A DNA stretch of 64,000 nt from Sutcliffiella horikoshii (GCF_008180725.1 NZ_VTEV01000012.1:1-64000), one strand, 5' to 3'; shown: positions 45,239 to 55,895, counted from the first letter of the stretch. A program made the numbers and translations. Notes: generated by a model not told the origin, from the sequence alone.

Positions 45239-48025
45239 TCAATAACTATTATATTTCTCGCTTCTTTTCTTAAATGCCTCTTCTGATCCTTCCATAATAT
45301 CTAAAATTGCTCGCTTTACATCCGGATTATCTAATCCACCTTCTGTTCTAAGTTTCCCTTTTCCTACATCAGTTTTTAATGCATAGATTAATTCAGCATC
45401 TCCATTTACTGGCAAATTAGCATTATGTGAAACAAGAATTATTTGACGCTTATTTTTCATTTTTCTGATGATTGGAACCAATTCATTATAAATAAAATCA
45501 GAATCAAGCTCATCTTCTGGCTGATCAATGATTATCGGCCCTGTGCCCTCTGTAAATAACAAAGTCAGTATCGCTGTATTTTTTTGTCCATCTGATAGGC
45601 CATTGTCTAAAAGTGATCCAGCTCTTGTTCCATCTGCTCTATATAATGTAATATCTATTGTATCTTGAATTCTTTTGGTTCGGAACTTTTCCCATTGTTC
45701 AAAATGATCGTTCAAATGGGATTTTAATTCTTTATAAAAAGGATTTAATTCACTTGGTATTATAGCTTCATTTTCTAACCATTCTTGTATAATAACCCAT
45801 GGCGATGGTGATGATGTATGTTGAAACTGTGAATAAGCTAGTTCTCCAATGAACTCCCAGTTCCGTCCCAACTTAGACCGTCCATCAATAGGGAATTTCA
45901 TCCACATATTCATATAGTGATTGATATCACCCATGTAAATTATATCAATTTTTAAAAATGGAACATCGTTTCCATCAACAGTAACCTTTGGAATTGTATC
46001 AATGCTAATTAAGTTATTTACCTTTGTTTGCCTAATTTCATGCTGCTTTTTCCAGATCTCATTTAAGCTATCATATAAATTTCCTTTTTCCTTTAATAAT
46101 TCTAAAGTTTGAGTTAATTCTTCCTCCTTTTGTACTATTTCCTGGTCTTTTCGGTTCAACTTTTGCTCTGTATCTTTTAGTGATTCGAATTCCTCTTCTG
46201 TAATGCCTTTCGCCTTACACGCATCTTCGAATTCTTTTTCATTTATATCAAATTCACTTTTTAAACTATCCCATGAGTCATGTTTGTCAATTGTACTTAG
46301 TAAGCTATTATTTAAATCCTCTTTCGTTTTTTGAATATCACTTTTTATTGACTTAATAGCCTGAACAAATTGTTCCCTAATATAATTTATATATTCAGAT
46401 TTAATTAGGTTTTCACTATCTAGAACCATATTTTCATATTGTTCATTTATGGTGGTTAATGTGTCTACAAGTTGTTCTACACTGCCATCAATCTCAGTTT
46501 TATCACTTCTAACTTTAGATACAAAAGCTCTAGTTAGTATTACTTTTTTCTTCTTTTCACTAAACTCTTTAACCGAAGTAAATGTATCCCGCTTTCTATT
46601 TAATTCTTCAAACTCTTGTTCCAATTCAATTTTTTCTTCCTTCAGACGCAAAAATTTCATCTCACTTTGAATTAGAGAAATAAGTTTCTCAGCTACTTCT
46701 TTTTCTTGATTACTTTCCTCTTTCAACTCATTTACAGAAATTCTATCAATTAACGGCATTAGTGAGGGCGAGTCTTGGCCCATTTGTGTAATTTCGCGCT
46801 GACTATAAATATTTATACCTAAGCTTTTAAATATCACATCTATATCTTTTACTTCTGTTCTAGAGGGTATTGTAACTTGTCCATTTGAAAAATGAAGGAC
46901 ATCTGTGAGACCGTTAGGGTCCTGCCAAGTCAATTTTAATATAGATTCTTGTTGAAGTGTGCTTTGGATTCTAGATAACTGTTCATTGAATTTAGATACG
47001 GAATTTGTACAAAGTCTTATATACTCTAATATTGAAGACTTCCCAGAACCCCTTCCCCCAATTATACAGTTTAAATTTTGTGAAAAATTAATAGTTTGAT
47101 TATCCAAGAATGATACATCTCTAATTTCTAGTGAGGTTATCTTTCCATAATTATTACCTTCATTTGGAGAAGAGACCTGCAATTTGATCCTAGAGCTATG
47201 ATCAATAAATGCTTGCCTTAATGAATCGATTGAAGGTTTTGAAAATTGAATCCAACTGTGTCTCTTTCCAATAAAACCTTTATCACTTTCAGTTAAACTA
47301 TAACAATCTGAAGACATTACGGTCGCGATAGCTCTATCCCGTTTCCAGTGTTCGTGACAGTCATCACTAGATAGGATTATTTTTTTTATACCTCTCGGTA
47401 AACTTTCTATTACTTTAGGAATTTCCATTACTAATAATCTTGGGTCTTTAAACATTTCTCTTTGGAAGTGATCAGTCATAAAACTGTCATTCAACATTCC
47501 ACTTTCAGCAAGGGGATGAGCAGCAATTACAATTCCAGGATAGTCCTTGTGCTCTTGAATAAAAGTAAGAATGGTATTAAAGTCTCTATTTAAAGGAGTT
47601 ATAGTACCATTAATTACCCTTCTTCTACTTGGCAAGCCAAGTTCTGTTACCATTTCATCTATTACATCTAAGGGAGTATTGGTTTCGAATAAGCATAAGA
47701 CATGCACCCCTAAACCTTGTGCAATCTCCACTTCAAAACCTGGGAAGATTACTAAAGGTTCCTTGTCCAAGTTTCTTGCCACTTCTTGATTTCTCCCAAT
47801 TAATCGTTTTAGATACTCTTTACCAATAAAATTATGATCAGTAACACCTATAACCTTTAATCCTACCTCATGACATCTTTTTAAATATAAATCAACCGAT
47901 TGATTTAGCTGTTCCTCAGTATACGTACTACCAATATATGCATCACAAGTTCTTACCCAATTATGCTGGTCTCCTGGTGTTTGCATTTGCAAATCACATT
48001 TTAACCATTTCATCCCATTAAACAA
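45239..48025 (-). CDS. PHP-domain SMC-like ATPase, TrlF/Ppl defence family
   Basis: A 928-residue protein. The N-terminal 280 residues form a PHP domain (GVTDHNFIG, VIAAHPLAESG, IILSSDDCHEHW). It is followed by an SMC/Rad50-like ATPase: Walker A GGRGSGKSSILEY near 330, two long coiled coils near 440-520 and 560-680, signature LSDGQKNTA near 840, and Walker B PIIIDQPEDELDSD. NCBI-style naming would be TrlF; the same PHP plus ATPase design is the Ppl system tested against phages in E. coli. An oddity: the usual HxH metal motif reads DLQMQTPG (Q13, Q15), so metal binding may be altered. The start is TTG at 48,025 (GAGGTG upstream), giving MFNGMKWLKCDL. Confidence 0.87.
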   Translation of the reverse strand: MFNGMKWLKCDLQMQTPGDQHNWVRTCDAYIGSTYTEEQLNQSVDLYLKRCHEVGLKVIGVTDHNFIGKEYLKRLIGRNQEVARNLDKEPLVIFPGFEVEIAQGLGVHVLCLFETNTPLDVIDEMVTELGLPSRRRVINGTITPLNRDFNTILTFIQEHKDYPGIVIAAHPLAESGMLNDSFMTDHFQREMFKDPRLLVMEIPKVIESLPRGIKKIILSSDDCHEHWKRDRAIATVMSSDCYSLTESDKGFIGKRHSWIQFSKPSIDSLRQAFIDHSSRIKLQVSSPNEGNNYGKITSLEIRDVSFLDNQTINFSQNLNCIIGGRGSGKSSILEYIRLCTNSVSKFNEQLSRIQSTLQQESILKLTWQDPNGLTDVLHFSNGQVTIPSRTEVKDIDVIFKSLGINIYSQREITQMGQDSPSLMPLIDRISVNELKEESNQEKEVAEKLISLIQSEMKFLRLKEEKIELEQEFEELNRKRDTFTSVKEFSEKKKKVILTRAFVSKVRSDKTEIDGSVEQLVDTLTTINEQYENMVLDSENLIKSEYINYIREQFVQAIKSIKSDIQKTKEDLNNSLLSTIDKHDSWDSLKSEFDINEKEFEDACKAKGITEEEFESLKDTEQKLNRKDQEIVQKEEELTQTLELLKEKGNLYDSLNEIWKKQHEIRQTKVNNLISIDTIPKVTVDGNDVPFLKIDIIYMGDINHYMNMWMKFPIDGRSKLGRNWEFIGELAYSQFQHTSSPSPWVIIQEWLENEAIIPSELNPFYKELKSHLNDHFEQWEKFRTKRIQDTIDITLYRADGTRAGSLLDNGLSDGQKNTAILTLLFTEGTGPIIIDQPEDELDSDFIYNELVPIIRKMKNKRQIILVSHNANLPVNGDAELIYALKTDVGKGKLRTEGGLDNPDVKRAILDIMEGSEEAFKKRSEKYNSY

Positions 48026-48361
48026 GAATATCACCTCTACACAATTTTAAAACAAAATACCAAAAAGTGTAAGATTTTTTAATAAATTATCGAAAATTGT
48101 AATTTCTAAACACTAAATATTACTCAACTAATTAATAAATCCTTAAAATACTGCAATTTGTGCGTAAATAAATTGGGTAACTAATGAAATATAGTTAACC
48201 AAAAAAATCAGCTTCTTGCTCGTTTATTTGAATCTTCAACTTCTTCAGAATTAAAACCAAATAAGGATAACAGGGTTGACTCTTGGTTTTCCAAAGTAAC
48301 TTCCCACCTTTCTAATCTTACCTTAATTAAGAAAATCTTTATTCAACGGTAGATAAACCAA

Positions 48362-48431
48362 CAAAAAAAGCACTGTCCTTATATCTGCAGATGACACACG
48401 TATGGTGTACTACAGATATAGAGACAGTGCT
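48362..48431 (-). terminator. long cruciform/terminator between ATPase and papain-fold gene
   Basis: AGCACTGTC (48,369-48,377) pairs with 48,423-48,431, and ATATCTG and ACAC elements inside also pair, giving a long nested stem; the minus strand then has TTTTTTTG. It separates the gene at 48,767 from the ATPase. The other parts of 48,026-48,766 show nothing else. Confidence 0.75.
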
Positions 48432-48766
48432 TCTGCTCTACATCTATTCAGAAAATAGACTATCAAATTATATTGCTTAGCTTCTCGAATTTTTTTCCAA
48501 TTGCTTATATTTAATATCTATTACAGGATTAGTAGCTTTTGCAAACAAAAGTAAATAATAATTCTTTAGAGAATCAGAATATTGATTAAAAGTTCAGCAA
48601 ATTATATTGAGATTAGGCAATTTAGAAGTGTTGCTTATTGCAGTCACAGGATTTTTGAACAGAATCCTGTCCCGTCCTGCATCACTATCACCTCTAATAC
48701 AATTGTACCAAAATACTCTGCAGCCGAATATAGTAATTCTAATACATGCCTATCCATAGTACATTA

Positions 48767-49294
48767 TCAATATGCTCCAGCATTTACTACCCGTTCGCCA
48801 ACCTTTTCAATAGCATTTTCTACATACTCCATAAATCCATCTAATGTCTGTGGATATTTTATCTTTTTAGCAAATTCTATACCAAACAAAGGACACTCTT
48901 CGAATAATGATGTATTAAAAATTTGATAGTCAGTAGTTTCATTTGAATAGAATATAGGCTGACTTCTTACAAATTTAGATATCTCATCCTTCGTAAAAGC
49001 TTTAGTTGTCATATTGAAATTATGTTTTTGCTCAGTTGAAAGTTGAAATTGAAACTCAGTAAAGTCTACATAACCAGTACACCCGATTGAGACTCCGTGA
49101 GCAGGCATCTTTTTATGAACAAAACTATCATCAAAATGAACTTTTAGATAAGAAGAAATTAAATTAGCTGAAGCATGGCAGCACCAAGGAAAGGTATTCA
49201 ATTCCCCTCTGTGGACTACATTAAAGAAGTGGTATAAGTAATACGTATAATCCTCTGCAATCAGTTCACAAAAGTCTCTAATCTTTTCTGACAA
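48767..49294 (-). CDS. possible papain-fold protein in the groEL element
   Basis: A 175-residue soluble protein. WCCHASANLISSYL near residue 38 and AHGVSIGCTGYVDFTEFQFQL near 65-85 give a Cys, a His and a VDFTEFQF strand in the order seen in papain/NlpC-like and transglutaminase-like folds, so a Cys-His catalytic pair is possible. That assignment is inference. The start is TTG, with GGGGGTG upstream. It reads towards the ATPase gene but is separated from it by a terminator, so it is probably its own unit. Confidence 0.6.
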   Translation of the reverse strand: MSEKIRDFCELIAEDYTYYLYHFFNVVHRGELNTFPWCCHASANLISSYLKVHFDDSFVHKKMPAHGVSIGCTGYVDFTEFQFQLSTEQKHNFNMTTKAFTKDEISKFVRSQPIFYSNETTDYQIFNTSLFEECPLFGIEFAKKIKYPQTLDGFMEYVENAIEKVGERVVNAGAY

Positions 49295-49462
49295 CCTCTA
49301 CACCCCCTTAATAGTTATGATTTTCTCTTTAGTTTAGCATATAGAATAAGAGGTTTGATAACCAAGTACCAACTAAAGTTCACTAACGATTAATAACAAC
49401 GGCTTAAATATTCATACTTAATCCTCTCCTTTAATTTCTCCTATTCTTCAACTTCCTTCTCT

Positions 49463-49858
49463 AAGCTAAAAGTTGAAGATGTCATTAATGCATTGAAAGA
49501 ACACAAAGTAGTGCAGAATAAAGCCTTGGAACAAATAGGTAACGATTACTATGATAAAGACTTTGTCTTTGCAAAAATGGAGCGACATCATGGTTATCCG
49601 AATGTTATTAAGACTATTCAAAATAGGATGGCTAGATTACTTGCTTTGGCGAATCTAAACAAAACACTGACACCCCACGGTTTAAGGCATACTCACACGT
49701 CCCTTCTTGCCGAGGCGGGTGTCTCACTTGAACAAATCCTGGATCGGTTGGGTCATACTGACGATCAAATTACAAAAAATGTGTACCTTCATGTAACTCA
49801 AGAAATGAAAAAAGAAGCCTCTCAAAAGTTCACTGAACTCATGAAAGACCTCTGTTAA
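49463..49858 (+). pseudogene. tyrosine integrase, C-terminal remnant
   Basis: About 130 residues of the catalytic domain of a phage/ICE-type tyrosine recombinase: LTPHGLRHTHTSLLAEAGVS (HxxR with catalytic Arg), LGHTDDQ and the nucleophile Tyr in NVYLHVT. The N-terminal arm and core-binding domains and the first catalytic Arg are absent; upstream the frame meets a stop near 49,394. It ends 83 bp before the att repeat at groEL, the normal position for such a gene. Confidence 0.88.
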
Positions 49859-49940
49859 TTTACTTCAATGTTAGCAGAATGCTAGAATTTCACTCTCACC
49901 TTACTCAAAAACCAACTCATATCAATGGTTTGAGGGCATT

Positions 49941-51588
<1,648 letters not shown>

Positions 51589-51620
51589 TTAGGAAATTAA
51601 ATAAATTTTGGTTACTGCTC

Positions 51621-51744
51621 GGTTGATTTCCGTTGCAGGCGCTCGCTTTCCATGGGCGGTCCGGGAGCCTCCTCGGCTTCGCCTGTGGGGTCTCCCCTGT
51701 CCCTTCCTCCCATAGGAGTCTCGCGCCTTCCACTTCAATCAACC
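51621..51744. repeat. dispersed ~130-bp repeat, copy c (groES-groEL gap)
   Basis: Bounded by GGTTGATT and AATCAACC, with GGGAGCCTCCTCGGCTTCGC inside. Same orientation as copies a and d. It fills most of the 231 bp between groES and groEL and so is transcribed in the groESL message. Confidence 0.88.
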
Positions 51745-51804
51745 ATTTAGAAATTTTATAAGATGCGGGGCTAGTTCGGTTAGCTCTCCGCTTTGATGAT
51801 TAGA

Positions 51805-52092
51805 TTATTTGCTTACTACTGCAAGTACGTCTGTTTCTTTTAGGATTAGAAGTTCTTTTCCTTCGAATTTCACTTCAGTTCCTGCGTATTTAGAGAAGAT
51901 TACGCTGTCGCCTTCTGCTACTTCAAGTGCTACACGCTCTCCGCTTTCTAGTACGCGGCCAGTTCCTACTGCTACTACTTTACCTTCTTGAGGTTTTTCT
52001 TTCGCAGAGTCCGGTAATACGATACCACTTGCCGTTTTTTCCTCTGATTGAACAAGTTCAATTACAATGCGATCGCCTAATGGCTTTAACAT
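51805..52092 (-). CDS. groES: co-chaperonin GroES (Hsp10)
   Basis: The 95-residue lid of the GroEL chamber; a heptamer. It is typical along its length: [35 protein letters not shown] with the mobile loop, then [26 protein letters not shown] chose the ATG at 52,092, which follows AAGGAGG; the longer frame to 52,146 would run through the CIRCE operator. Promoter and operator lie directly upstream, so heat shock should induce both chaperonin genes by release of HrcA. Confidence 0.97.
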   Translation of the reverse strand: MLKPLGDRIVIELVQSEEKTASGIVLPDSAKEKPQEGKVVAVGTGRVLESGERVALEVAEGDSVIFSKYAGTEVKFEGKELLILKETDVLAVVSK

Positions 52093-52130
52093 GAAAACAA
52101 CCTCCTTGGTTTCATATGTAATATTTTTTA

Positions 52131-52157
52131 TTAGCACTCTTATCACTTGAGTGCTAA
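52131..52157. promoter_or_regulatory. CIRCE operator (HrcA site)
   Basis: TTAGCACTC (52,131-52,139), 9 bp, GAGTGCTAA (52,149-52,157): a perfect match to the consensus, just upstream of groES. Confidence 0.97.
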
Positions 52158-52167
52158 CACAATTATT

Positions 52168-52196
52168 ATAATAATGAATCTGCTTCTGTTTTGCAA
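52168..52196 (-). promoter_or_regulatory. groESL promoter (sigma-A)
   Basis: On the minus strand TTGCAA (52,191-52,196) and TATTAT (52,168-52,173) are 17 bp apart; the start point would fall in or next to CIRCE. Confidence 0.8.
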
Positions 52197-52359
52197 GTAT
52201 CTTTATCTAAAAAATTTTCGACTTGCAACCCTTTTCATTATCTTCAAGTGCCTGGAGGTTTAAACGTATTCTTTTCGTAAAATCTACGCATTATGGGAAA
52301 CCTTATCGTTACAGGGACATATAGATTATATGGTACAATACGAAAAGTGAATAATGCAT

Positions 52360-52546
52360 AAGGCTCTTTTCATAAAGGTAGTTGCTATACCTAGTAAAAA
52401 GTCGGCAATTGGACTTTTTACCGCTTATCTACTCTATTTTTCTGTGTAATCTTTTCTGATTCCAGAAGAAAAGAGCACGACAGTATGGAGTATAACGAGT
52501 ACTTTATTCATACGATAAAACAACAACTATTACGAAAATAGCCTTG
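52360..52546. repeat. MITE-like element with imperfect inverted ends
   Basis: The left end, AAGGCTCTTTTCATAAAGGT, and the right end, whose complement begins AAGGCTATTTTCGTAATAG, match over about 24 bp with several differences. Inside, GCTCTTTTC (52,363-52,371) also pairs with GAAAAGAGC (52,468-52,476). It has no coding capacity and fills most of the groES-ydiL gap. I believe elements of this look recur in Bacillus genomes. Confidence 0.6.
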
Positions 52547-52563
52547 AAAAAGAGGAGCTTATT

Positions 52564-53310
52564 ATGACAAAAAACTATTGGTTGGTCATTATTACATATG
52601 TCCTGATGCAGCTGTCCGGATTGCTTGGGTACCCGCTGTTGATCTGGCTTGGCGTCGGGGAAGGCATGGAGCGTGCCACCAGAGAGCCATATCTCATCGG
52701 CGTCTGGGCATTTATCAGCTTTACAGTTGGATTGGCCATTGTTGCCTGGATACTCCGCAACGAATGGACCAAAGGCGACTTCCGAGGCGAAACGGCCTCC
52801 ATCCCGAAAACAGTACTATGGGCGGCTGTTGGCTTCCCGCTTGCACTGATTGGGCAGGCTGTGGCGGCACAGATTGAGCTGCAGATTTTCGGCATTCAGC
52901 CTGGCTCTGAAAATACACAAGAGATCATGGGATTTGTGACGGCATTCCCTGTCATGATTTTTGCCGTTGCTGTCGCTGGACCAATTCTAGAGGAAATCAT
53001 TTTCCGGAAGATCATTTTCGGTGCCATCTATAAGAAGTTTAACTTTGCTATCGCACTGACAGTGAGTTCGCTACTTTTTGCCGTGGTCCATCAAGATTTC
53101 AAGCATCTGCTCATATACTTTGTCATGGGAGGCATTTTCGCTTTCCTATATGTAAAAACGAACCGCATCATCGTTCCCATCATCGCTCACGTTGCCATGA
53201 ACTCGTTCGTGGTCACAGTGCAATATGTATTCAGAGATGATATAGAAGAAATGATGCGTCAAATGGAAGAAATGCAGAAGAACTTACCGAATTTTATTTC
53301 GTTCTTTTAA
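52564..53310 (+). CDS. ydiL: CPBP-family intramembrane metalloprotease (YdiL)
   Basis: A 248-residue polytopic membrane protein with about seven segments. The CPBP (Abi/CAAX-protease) motifs are present: GPILEEIIFRKIIFG (EExxxR) near residue 145, FAVVHQDFKHLLIYFVMGG near 180 and HVAMNSFVV near 215. The family includes CAAX-type prenyl proteases and bacterial regulators that cleave membrane substrates; the substrate here is unknown. The position next to groES and ydiK is the same as in B. subtilis. AGAGGAG precedes the ATG. Confidence 0.92.
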   Translation: MTKNYWLVIITYVLMQLSGLLGYPLLIWLGVGEGMERATREPYLIGVWAFISFTVGLAIVAWILRNEWTKGDFRGETASIPKTVLWAAVGFPLALIGQAVAAQIELQIFGIQPGSENTQEIMGFVTAFPVMIFAVAVAGPILEEIIFRKIIFGAIYKKFNFAIALTVSSLLFAVVHQDFKHLLIYFVMGGIFAFLYVKTNRIIVPIIAHVAMNSFVVTVQYVFRDDIEEMMRQMEEMQKNLPNFISFF

Positions 53311-53352
53311 ACAGCTCTCCGTTAGAGCTGAACTTACCTGGAGGATTTGCAC

Positions 53353-53559
53353 ATGAAAATAACACCATTACGAATGGTTTTCTTCTATGCGATCATGGGC
53401 AGCTTATTCTTGTACCTGGCGATTGTTTCTGTGAAGGATACCATCTGGCACTGGCACACAATTTTATTAATGCTCATTGCCACTTTTGACTTTGGTGTAG
53501 CTATTCGTTCTTATCTGCTACATCAGAAGATTAAAGAGATACAACAGAAGAAAAAGTGA
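53353..53559 (+). CDS. ydiK: small membrane protein YdiK (DUF4305)
   Basis: A 68-residue protein with two membrane segments (about 8-28 and 35-53) and a basic, lysine-rich tail ending QQKKK. It matches YdiK by size, sequence pattern and position. Function unknown. GGAGG lies 8 nt before the ATG at 53,353; the frame could start at a TTG two codons earlier. It follows ydiL by 42 bp and is probably cotranscribed with it. Confidence 0.88.
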   Translation: MKITPLRMVFFYAIMGSLFLYLAIVSVKDTIWHWHTILLMLIATFDFGVAIRSYLLHQKIKEIQQKKK

Positions 53560-53620
53560 TTGGAGACTCGTACCTGGTTTTGGGGTGCGGGTTTTTTTAT
53601 TTAGGGGAGTCTGTGAATCG

Positions 53621-53749
53621 AGTTGATTTCCGTTTCAGGCGCTTCGCTTGCCTGCGGGCGGTCCGTGAGCCTCCTCGGCTTGCAGCCTGTGGGGTCTCAC
53701 CTGTCCCTTCTTCCCGCGGGCGTCTTCGCGCCTTGCACTGCAATCAACT
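53621..53749. repeat. dispersed ~130-bp repeat, copy d
   Basis: Bounded by AGTTGATT and AATCAACT, with GTGAGCCTCCTCGGCTTGCAG inside. It lies 60 bp past ydiK, same orientation as copies a and c. Confidence 0.88.
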
Positions 53750-53907
53750 TGGGGTTAGCACTTACCAAGGGTTTGGGGTTTGGTTTTTACTAGAAGTGGT
53801 TTTGGTAATTAGGTTTGTGTTTTTGGGGTTGGGGCGCGGGTGTTTTTGAAATGTTACCTTTTTTGTAGAAAAAGCGGGGGAATTTACTCGTTTTGAGGAG
53901 GCTCTTG

Positions 53908-54125
53908 AAGGGTTCGGTCATTTCGCTCAGGTGTTCGGACAATTTTCTCGTTTTTTTTAGGGGATTCGGACATTTGAGGTTGCTGTTCGGTCAACTTTCA
54001 ACGACCTTTGGACACTTCAAAATTTCCTTCGGACAAATTCAGAAAAACTTCGGTCAACTTTGCCAAATCTTTGGTCAACTTCGTGGAAACTTCGGTCAAT
54101 TTTCGAAAATCTTCGGACATTTGGC
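53908..54125. repeat. 21-bp tandem repeat, about 10 units
   Basis: The motif TTCGG(T/A)CA recurs at 53,915, 53,936, 53,967, 53,988, 54,009, 54,030, 54,051, 54,072, 54,093 and 54,114, that is every 21 bp except for one 10-bp insertion. In one plus-strand frame it would spell a seven-residue FGQL-type repeat, but there is no ribosome binding site and I do not call a gene. It lies between ydiK and the tatC terminator. Confidence 0.85.
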
Positions 54126-54220
54126 ACGATTGGCCGCGTCATCTGTCCCTATGCCCCACTTCCCAAAGTCCACCGCCCTCTGTGACGTGTCCCTTTAACG
54201 CAGGCTCCATTAAACAAAAC

Positions 54221-54250
54221 AAGCCCGTCCCCTAAAAAGAGACGAGCCTG
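54221..54250 (-). terminator. tatC terminator
   Basis: On the minus strand AGGCTCGTCTC pairs with GGGGACGGGCTT (with wobble pairs), followed by GTTTTGTTT, just past the tatC stop. Confidence 0.75.
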
Positions 54251-54257
54251 CTTAAAT

Positions 54258-55016
54258 CTAGTTATTCATCTTCTCTTCCTGCTCCATCAACGCTGCCGCT
54301 TTCTGCGCTTTTCTATAAGACACACGAGAAATCACAATACTGATTTCATATAGCAAGAACAACGGTACGGTTACCATCAAATGCGAGATCAGCTCTGGCG
54401 GTGTAATCAATCCACCGACTACAAGCAGGCCAAAGTAAGCGAACTTACGGATTTCCACCAAAAAGCTTGGTGTAATGAGGCCAAGCCTTGTTAAGAACAT
54501 CACAATTACCGGCATTTGAAATAATATCCCAAACGGTAGGGTCAGCTGAAACAAGAATTGAAAGTATTCGTTGATTCCGATTACCTGGTTTATTTCCAAC
54601 CGGTCTGCAAGCCTACCCATGAAATCCACGACAAACGGGAATAAAATGAAGTAAGAGAAAGCTAGTCCGCTTAAAAACAGGAAAATGGAAATTGGTATAT
54701 AGCTTAACGTTACTCTCCGTTCTTTTTCTAACAAGCCTGGGCTGATGAAGGCCCAAAGCTGATAGAGCGTGACGGGGAACGTTATGATAAATGCAATTAA
54801 AAAGGCGAATTGCATAAAGATCTTGATGGGGTCTGTCATACGAAAGGCGTTCATCGTCAGCTCTTTCGCTTCATCTGTTTGCTGTAAATAGACAATGATC
54901 GGTTCGGCCAAGAAGAAGCCGCCGATTGCCGAAACGAAAAAGAAGGATGCTGTGATGATGATTCTTTTTCGGAGCTCGCCTATATGGTCATACACCGACA
55001 TTTCTCTATCTAGCAT
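54258..55016 (-). CDS. tatC: twin-arginine translocase subunit TatC
   Basis: Membrane receptor of the Tat pathway, which exports folded proteins with RR signal peptides. The 252-residue protein has six membrane segments and family marks: an N-terminus with HIGELRKRIII, the first loop MTDPIKIFMQF, then PVTLYQLWAFISPGLLEKERR and GGLITPPELISHLMVTVP. By position (rex, tatA, tatC) it corresponds to B. subtilis tatCy. It starts 17 bp after the tatA stop, with AAGGATGA upstream; a single operon is likely. Confidence 0.96.
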   Translation of the reverse strand: MLDREMSVYDHIGELRKRIIITASFFFVSAIGGFFLAEPIIVYLQQTDEAKELTMNAFRMTDPIKIFMQFAFLIAFIITFPVTLYQLWAFISPGLLEKERRVTLSYIPISIFLFLSGLAFSYFILFPFVVDFMGRLADRLEINQVIGINEYFQFLFQLTLPFGILFQMPVIVMFLTRLGLITPSFLVEIRKFAYFGLLVVGGLITPPELISHLMVTVPLFLLYEISIVISRVSYRKAQKAAALMEQEEKMNN

Positions 55017-55033
55017 ATATGTTCATCCTTACA

Positions 55034-55225
55034 TTACTTCGTTTCTTCTTTTTTCTCTTTAGAATCGTCGTCATCGGCCAATCCTTTAGTTGCGTTTTTG
55101 AATTCGCGCAATGTGTTCCCTGCTGCTTTCCCAAGTTGAGGCAACTTGCTTGGACCGAAAATAAGTAGTGCTACAAATACAATAAGTAAGAGGCTTCCCA
55201 TTCCTAATGAACCCATATTTGACAC
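55034..55225 (-). CDS. tatA: twin-arginine translocase subunit TatA
   Basis: A 63-residue pore-forming Tat component. One N-terminal membrane segment (LGMGSLLLIVFVALLIFG), then the FGPSKLPQLGKAAGNTLREFKNATKGL hinge and amphipathic helix, then an acidic and lysine-rich tail. Matches TatAy by context. It follows rex by 31 bp and precedes tatC by 17 bp. Confidence 0.95.
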   Translation of the reverse strand: MSNMGSLGMGSLLLIVFVALLIFGPSKLPQLGKAAGNTLREFKNATKGLADDDDSKEKKEETK

Positions 55226-55256
55226 CTCCTCGAAATATTCTTATTCTACAACTTTT

Positions 55257-55895
55257 TTACTCGCTTGGATAGTGCTTGAGAAAATATACCAATGACTGCA
55301 GTTCCACCGCTAAATCAATGTGATGGATGCGTATCTCTTCCGGAACATTGATACGTGCCGGTGTAAAGTTCAGTATGCCCTTTACTCCCTTTTCTACAAG
55401 TCTATCCGCTATTGGCTGTGCTACCGGAGCCGGAACCGTCAAGATGGCTACCGTTACATTCTCGGGCATTTGTTCTTCAATATCGTCTAAATGATAAACA
55501 GGGACTCCTCCGATTTCCGAGCCGATCTTGGACTCGTCCACATCAAAGGCCATCACTATTTTCGTATTATTATTTTTCATAAAATTATAATGTAGGAAGG
55601 CGGTTCCTAAATTACCTACACCTATTAGAGTAACATATGTTAATTCGTCTTGGTCGAGCGTTTTCCTGAAAAAAGTTAACAAATATTGAACATTATATCC
55701 ATATCCCTTTTTCCCCAACGCACCAAAGTAACTGAAGTCCCTGCGGATCGTGGCGCTGTCCACCTTTACCGCCTCACTAAGCTCCGCAGATGACACGCGC
55801 TGCTTGCCGGACGAATGCAAATTCTGGATGAAACGATAATATAACGGCAAGCGCTTAGCCGTTGCCTGTGGAATTTTCATTTGTTCGTTATTCAT
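55257..55895 (-). CDS. rex: redox-sensing repressor Rex
   Basis: A 212-residue repressor that senses the NADH/NAD+ ratio and controls fermentation and respiration genes. It has an N-terminal winged helix ([29 protein letters not shown], then [25 protein letters not shown]), a Rossmann domain with the NAD-binding [24 protein letters not shown] and [16 protein letters not shown], and a domain-swapped C-terminal helix. In B. subtilis moaC lies between ydiF and rex; here it is absent and only a short repeat cluster separates them. Confidence 0.96.
   Translation of the reverse strand: MNNEQMKIPQATAKRLPLYYRFIQNLHSSGKQRVSSAELSEAVKVDSATIRRDFSYFGALGKKGYGYNVQYLLTFFRKTLDQDELTYVTLIGVGNLGTAFLHYNFMKNNNTKIVMAFDVDESKIGSEIGGVPVYHLDDIEEQMPENVTVAILTVPAPVAQPIADRLVEKGVKGILNFTPARINVPEEIRIHHIDLAVELQSLVYFLKHYPSE

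Noticed and set aside
48582-48926. Plus-strand 114-residue frame in the groEL element
   Set aside because: It overlaps the end of the gene at 48,767, has no clear ribosome binding site and has an unconvincing composition.
49463-49858. Intact integrase gene
   Set aside because: Only the last part of the catalytic domain is present; the N-terminal domains and first active-site Arg are missing.
53893-54198. 101-residue protein with FGQL repeats
   Set aside because: A 21-bp repeat keeps any frame open. There is no ribosome binding site or terminator, and the edges have no protein-like sequence.
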